DNA of 16,167 bases from JBJTIF01 sp046094825 (GTDB lineage Bacteria; Actinomycetota; UBA4738; HRBIN12): assembly GCA_046094825.1 (NCBI GenBank), contig JBJTIF010000101.1:1-16167 (forward strand), written 5' to 3'. Made by a program: the position numbers and the translations under genes. This document shows positions 12,994-16,167 of this stretch, one piece after another; the stretch's first letter is position 1; each line of letters opens with the position of its first letter. A model generated the notes under the pieces. The model worked only from the letters and a program-made list of their open reading frames with translations. It was not told where the DNA came from and did not search any database.

Positions 12994-15654
12994 GCCCGGC
13001 TCGATGCCCGTGTAGGCGATGACCCCGCGGTTCACCGCGTCGCGGGCCGCCGCGGCGACCCGCGACGCGTCCCCCGGCGCGACCTCGGCGACCTGCCGGA
13101 GGAGGTCGAGGAGCTGCTTGCAGTTGCGGACGAAGTCCCCGGGCGCGAGCCCCGCCTGGACGAGGACGTCGTCGAGGGGCTTGCCCTCGGCCCACGCGAA
13201 GATCGTCGTCGCGAAGCCGGCGTCGAGCTCGCGGCAGAGCTCCACGTGGCGGGCGTCCTCCGCGGCCCGGACGCGGTCCCAGGCCTCCTGGAGCCGCGCC
13301 GCGGCGGCCTTCGCGGCCGGGGTCGGCATCTCCCCGACGCGCGGGATTCGCTCCCGCGATTCGTAGACGAGCGAGGAGACGACCGCGGCGGTCTCCGCCG
13401 GCGAGAGGCCGTCGAGGACGCCGTCCGCGACAGCTTCGGCGACGAGGATGTCGGCCTCGCCGTAGATCCGCGCGAGCATCTCGCCCTTCGGGCGGATCGC
13501 GAACCCCTCGGCGTAGTCGAGGTCCTCGAGGACGGCGAGGACGCGATCGAACTGCCGCGCGAGGGTCTCGGTCCGAGCTCGGACGCGACGCTCGACGCCG
13601 CCGATCTGCTCCGCGAGCCGGTCCGCGCGCGCGGCCCAGCGCTCGTGGTCCTCGCGATCGGGGCAGGTGTGGCACGGATGCGTCTCCGCGGCCGCCTGGA
13701 GGCGCACCGCGGCCGCAGCGGCGTCGGGGTCGACCGGACGAGGGCGCTCGCCCTTCCCGGGACGGACGTCGAGGGTGAGGAGCCGCGCCGCGACGTCGCG
13801 CCGGTACCGGGCCGATCGCGCGTTCCCCGACCGCGGCAGCGGGATGCGCGCGAGGGCGACCGGCGGGTCGTCGAGGTCGCGCGGGTGGACGCGGAGGATC
13901 GTTCGGTCCTGGGTGAGGACCGTCGGGCGCCCCTCGCGCGACGCGAGGACGACCGCGAGCCCGCGCCGCCGCGCCCGAGGCAGGAAGAGCACATCGCCCG
14001 GCCGGAGCGTCCCGAGCGCGCTCCGGACCTCGGCCTCGTGGAGGGTGCGCGCGTCGCCGCGCGCGGCACGCCGATCGCGGCTCGCGCGGGTCCGGAGCTC
14101 CCAGTACTCCACGAAGTCCCCCGCGTCGCAGACGAGGTTCTTCCGGTATCCCTCCAGGGCCTCGCGGTCGCGATCGATCTGGCGTTCCTGCGAGACGACG
14201 CTCCGGTCGGCGAGGAACTGCGCGAACGAGGCGTTCAGGAGTCGGTGCGCCTGCTCCCGCGTGTAGTTGCGGACGAGGTTCACAGCCATGTTGTACGCGG
14301 GTCGGAACGAGGAGGACAGCTCGTACGTGCGGGTCGACGCGAGGGACGCGACGCGCTCGAAGGCGACCTGCCGCTGGTAGACGACGACCGCGTGGCCGAG
14401 CTCGTCGATCCCCCTGCGCCCCGCCCGGCCGGTGAGCTGCGTGTACTCCCCGGGCGTGAGGAGCTCGTGGCGTTCGCCCTGGAACTTCCACAGGTCTTCG
14501 ATCACGACGGTCTTCGCGGGCATGTTGATGCCGAGGGAGAGGGTCTCGGTCGCGAACACGACCTTCACGAGCCCCTCGGCGAAGAGGTCCTCGACGACCT
14601 CCTTGAAGACGGGCAGCATCCCGGCGTGGTGGGCGGCGACGCCTGCCGCGAGCGCCTCGACGAACGCCCCGTAGCCCAGCGCCTCGAGATCCTCGCCCGG
14701 GATCCATGCGGCACGCTCCTCCGCGACCTCCCGGATCCTCGCGGCCTCGTGCGGAGCCGTGAGGCGCGTCCCCGCCGCCATGAGCCACTCGACGCTCCGG
14801 TCGCAGCCGGCCCGGCTGAACACGAAGTAGATCGCGGGGAGCATCCCCGCGTGGCGGAGCACGTCGACGACGTCCTCGCGCCGCGGGACGTACACCCGGC
14901 GGTGGCCCTCGCGCGGTCGTCGCGAGCGGTGCTGCTGCACCGAGCCGTCGTCGCGGCGGTGGCGGCGCAGGCGGAGCTCCTCCTGGTCGAGCGAGACGAG
15001 GAACGGGTTCGGCACGAGGTCGCCGCGTACCTCGGTGTGCATCGGGTGGAGGTCGCGGCCGACGAGGTAGTGGTGCTCGAGCGGGATCGGGCGGCGCTCC
15101 TCGATGACGACGCGGGTCGGGCCGCGCAGCGTGCCGACCCACTCCCCGAACTCTTCGGCGTTCGAGATCGTCGCGGACAGGCACGCGACGGCCACCGAGA
15201 GGGGCAGGTGGATGAGGACCTCCTCCCAGACGGCTCCCCGGTAGGGATCCTGGAGGTAGTGCACCTCGTCCATCACGACGGTCTGGAGACCGTCGAGGGC
15301 CCGGCTGCCCTCGTAGAGCATGTTCCGCAGGACCTCGGTGGTCATGACGACGATCGGCGCGTCGCCGTGCACGACGTTGTCACCCGTGAGGAGGCCGACG
15401 TTGCGCTCCCCGTGCCGTGCGACGAGGTCGGCGAACTTCTGGTTCGACAGCGCCTTCAGCGGCGTGGTGTAGAAGCACTTCCGACCCGCGGCGAGCGCGC
15501 GCTCGACGGCGAACTCGGCGACGACGGTCTTGCCCGACCCGGTCGGGGCGGCGACGAGGACGGAGCCTCCGGTGTGGAGGGCGTCGATCGCATCGAGCTG
15601 GAAGGTGTCGAGGGGGAACGGGTACCGGGCGGCGAACGCTGCGGGATCCGTCAC
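12991..15654 (-). CDS. HelY/Mtr4-like Ski2-family DEXH RNA helicase
   Basis: The 887-residue protein is an ATP-dependent helicase of the Ski2/Mtr4 superfamily 2 group. Motif I is APTGSGKT (36-43), motif II is DEVH (129-132) in VVMDEVHYLQDPYRG, motif III is SAT (160-162), and motif VI is QLTGRAGRRGID (406-417). The second RecA domain contains AAHHAGMLPVFKEVVEDLF and TETLSLGINMPAKTVV. A basic linker lies near 227-260. HPCHTCPDREDHERW near 659-673 is typical of actinobacterial HelY. The last 170 or so residues form a DSHCT-type helical domain. Such proteins probably act in RNA turnover. The start is the GTG at 15654, giving VTDPAAFAARYPFPLDTFQ. The gap to the upstream gene is 13 bases, holding part of a TAGACT box. 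Confidence 0.92.
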   Translation of the reverse strand: MTDPAAFAARYPFPLDTFQLDAIDALHTGGSVLVAAPTGSGKTVVAEFAVERALAAGRKCFYTTPLKALSNQKFADLVARHGERNVGLLTGDNVVHGDAPIVVMTTEVLRNMLYEGSRALDGLQTVVMDEVHYLQDPYRGAVWEEVLIHLPLSVAVACLSATISNAEEFGEWVGTLRGPTRVVIEERRPIPLEHHYLVGRDLHPMHTEVRGDLVPNPFLVSLDQEELRLRRHRRDDGSVQQHRSRRPREGHRRVYVPRREDVVDVLRHAGMLPAIYFVFSRAGCDRSVEWLMAAGTRLTAPHEAARIREVAEERAAWIPGEDLEALGYGAFVEALAAGVAAHHAGMLPVFKEVVEDLFAEGLVKVVFATETLSLGINMPAKTVVIEDLWKFQGERHELLTPGEYTQLTGRAGRRGIDELGHAVVVYQRQVAFERVASLASTRTYELSSSFRPAYNMAVNLVRNYTREQAHRLLNASFAQFLADRSVVSQERQIDRDREALEGYRKNLVCDAGDFVEYWELRTRASRDRRAARGDARTLHEAEVRSALGTLRPGDVLFLPRARRRGLAVVLASREGRPTVLTQDRTILRVHPRDLDDPPVALARIPLPRSGNARSARYRRDVAARLLTLDVRPGKGERPRPVDPDAAAAAVRLQAAAETHPCHTCPDREDHERWAARADRLAEQIGGVERRVRARTETLARQFDRVLAVLEDLDYAEGFAIRPKGEMLARIYGEADILVAEAVADGVLDGLSPAETAAVVSSLVYESRERIPRVGEMPTPAAKAAAARLQEAWDRVRAAEDARHVELCRELDAGFATTIFAWAEGKPLDDVLVQAGLAPGDFVRNCKQLLDLLRQVAEVAPGDASRVAAAARDAVNRGVIAYTGIEPG

Positions 15655-15664
15655 GAGGAGCCCC

Positions 15665-15670
15665 AGTCTA
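15665..15670 (-). promoter_or_regulatory. near-leaderless -10 box of the helicase gene
   Basis: TAGACT on the - strand ends ten bases before the GTG at 15654, the same box and spacing as upstream of gcvPA. Its TAG is the stop codon of the preceding partial gene. No ribosome site or -35 is evident. Confidence 0.45.
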
Positions 15671-16167
15671 CGGACGGACCGCGCCCAGCACGCCGTCCCC
15701 CGGCACGAGCGGTCCCCCGTACGTCCCCGCGGCGACCTGGGCCTCGACGAGGAGGTCGTGGCCCTCGAGGAAGGTCGCCGCGGCCTGCGCGACGAGGTCG
15801 CGTGACGTCGCGAGGATCGGCGTGAGGGACGGCTCCTCGATGACCGCCGCCTCTCCGGCGAGCCGAGCGGCCGCCGCGTAGAGGTCGAGGGCGTCGAGCA
15901 TGCGCTGCCGCGCCTGGATGAGGTCCACGACGAAGCCGGCGTCGAGGCCGCGCCCCCGAACCGAGCCAGGCACATCGATCGCCGCGATCCCCTCCCGGGC
16001 GCTCGCGAGGAGTCCGAGGAGGGCCTCTCCCGCCGCGGCGGCACGGACGACGCCCGTGTCGTCCGACGCCGCATCGAGCGCGTCGGCGAAGGCGGCGGGG
16101 GCGGCGAGGAGGTCGGGTGCCGCACGCAGGCCGAGCGGCTCGAGGGCGGTCTCGACCGCCGCCGTCA
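15668..16167 (-). CDS. unrecognised Ala-rich helical protein, 5' end outside window
   Basis: At least 165 residues are open from the right edge to a TAG at 15668-15670; the start lies beyond the window. The sequence is mostly helical and rich in Ala and Leu, without membrane spans, Cys pairs or catalytic motifs I can name. Examples are VVDLIQARQRMLDALDLYAA and LVAQAAATFLEGHDLLVEAQ. The C-terminus contains AAGTYGGPLVPGDGVLGAVRP. Codon use (G or C at nearly every third position) supports this frame over the alternatives, including a frame that runs on from the helicase upstream of its start. It is probably upstream of and co-oriented with the helicase gene. No function is proposed. Confidence 0.65.
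   Translation of the reverse strand, partial: TAAVETALEPLGLRAAPDLLAAPAAFADALDAASDDTGVVRAAAAGEALLGLLASAREGIAAIDVPGSVRGRGLDAGFVVDLIQARQRMLDALDLYAAAARLAGEAAVIEEPSLTPILATSRDLVAQAAATFLEGHDLLVEAQVAAGTYGGPLVPGDGVLGAVRP

Noticed and set aside
10970..15184. A 1404-codon - strand open frame reading through the kinase and helicase into the M24 gene
   Set aside because: Only the last 361 codons make a recognisable protein. The rest is out-of-frame sequence of the helicase and kinase, and the M24 ATG overlaps the kinase stop.
12076..15825. A 1249-codon open frame on the + strand opposite the lipid kinase and helicase genes
   Set aside because: It is a shadow created by high-GC codon use. Its protein is charged Arg/Asp/Glu-rich sequence with no motifs, while the - strand frames contain full helicase and kinase motifs.
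1..16167. CRISPR arrays, insertion sequences, tRNA or rRNA genes
   Set aside because: I looked for regular spacer repeats, transposase motifs with terminal inverted repeats, and tRNA T-loop signatures in the non-coding gaps and saw none.

Overview
The window is very GC-rich (about 70% by eye), densely coded, uses GTG and TTG starts freely, and its genes often overlap by 1-4 bases. Several genes are of types I associate with Actinomycetota: an FtsR-type MerR regulator next to a bifunctional nuclease, a DUF4193 zinc-knuckle protein, an Lnt-Ppm1 fusion, a HelY-type helicase, and a dif site close to the actinobacterial consensus. Two other features, a two-subunit glycine decarboxylase P-protein and a 'TDVGHM'-type cysteinyl-tRNA synthetase, fit Chloroflexota better. 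My best guess is an uncultured high-GC Chloroflexota lineage (Limnocylindria-like) or a deep Actinomycetota. This is inference; no rRNA gene is present to settle it.

Layout. Positions 1-196 hold the 3' end of a bifunctional-nuclease gene wrapped into a 62-bp perfect inverted repeat, which looks like a contig-end fold-back. A TTGACA/TAGCCT promoter then drives an ftsR-like MerR gene and an overlapping small PD-(D/E)XK-like gene (315-1123), followed by gcvPA-gcvPB (1166-3894), all on the + strand. The convergent gap 3895-4083 contains an AT-rich island matching a XerCD dif site (3996-4023). To its right, on the - strand, are an Lnt/polyprenol-phosphate mannosyltransferase fusion (4084-6294), a DUF4193 gene (6312-6653), a structured non-coding stretch with its own consensus promoter (6654-6892), and a 225-residue reverse-transcriptase-like gene (6889-7566). 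Divergent from that gene, on the + strand, are a variant FtsH-like membrane AAA+ protease (7744-9552) and cysS (9575-10960). The right end is a - strand run: a partial unknown gene (15668 to the edge), a HelY-like helicase, a diacylglycerol-kinase-family lipid kinase and an M24 Xaa-Pro peptidase (10970-12055).

Most genes are housekeeping: C1 metabolism, envelope lipid and glycan building, translation, RNA processing and proteolysis. The parts most worth a second look are the dif site with direction-switching KOPS-like octamers around it, the very short orphan reverse transcriptase with a promoter-driven structured region at its 3' end, the FtsH-like protease with two AAA insertions, and a repeated pattern of TAnnnT boxes 6-10 bases before start codons that points to leaderless mRNAs.
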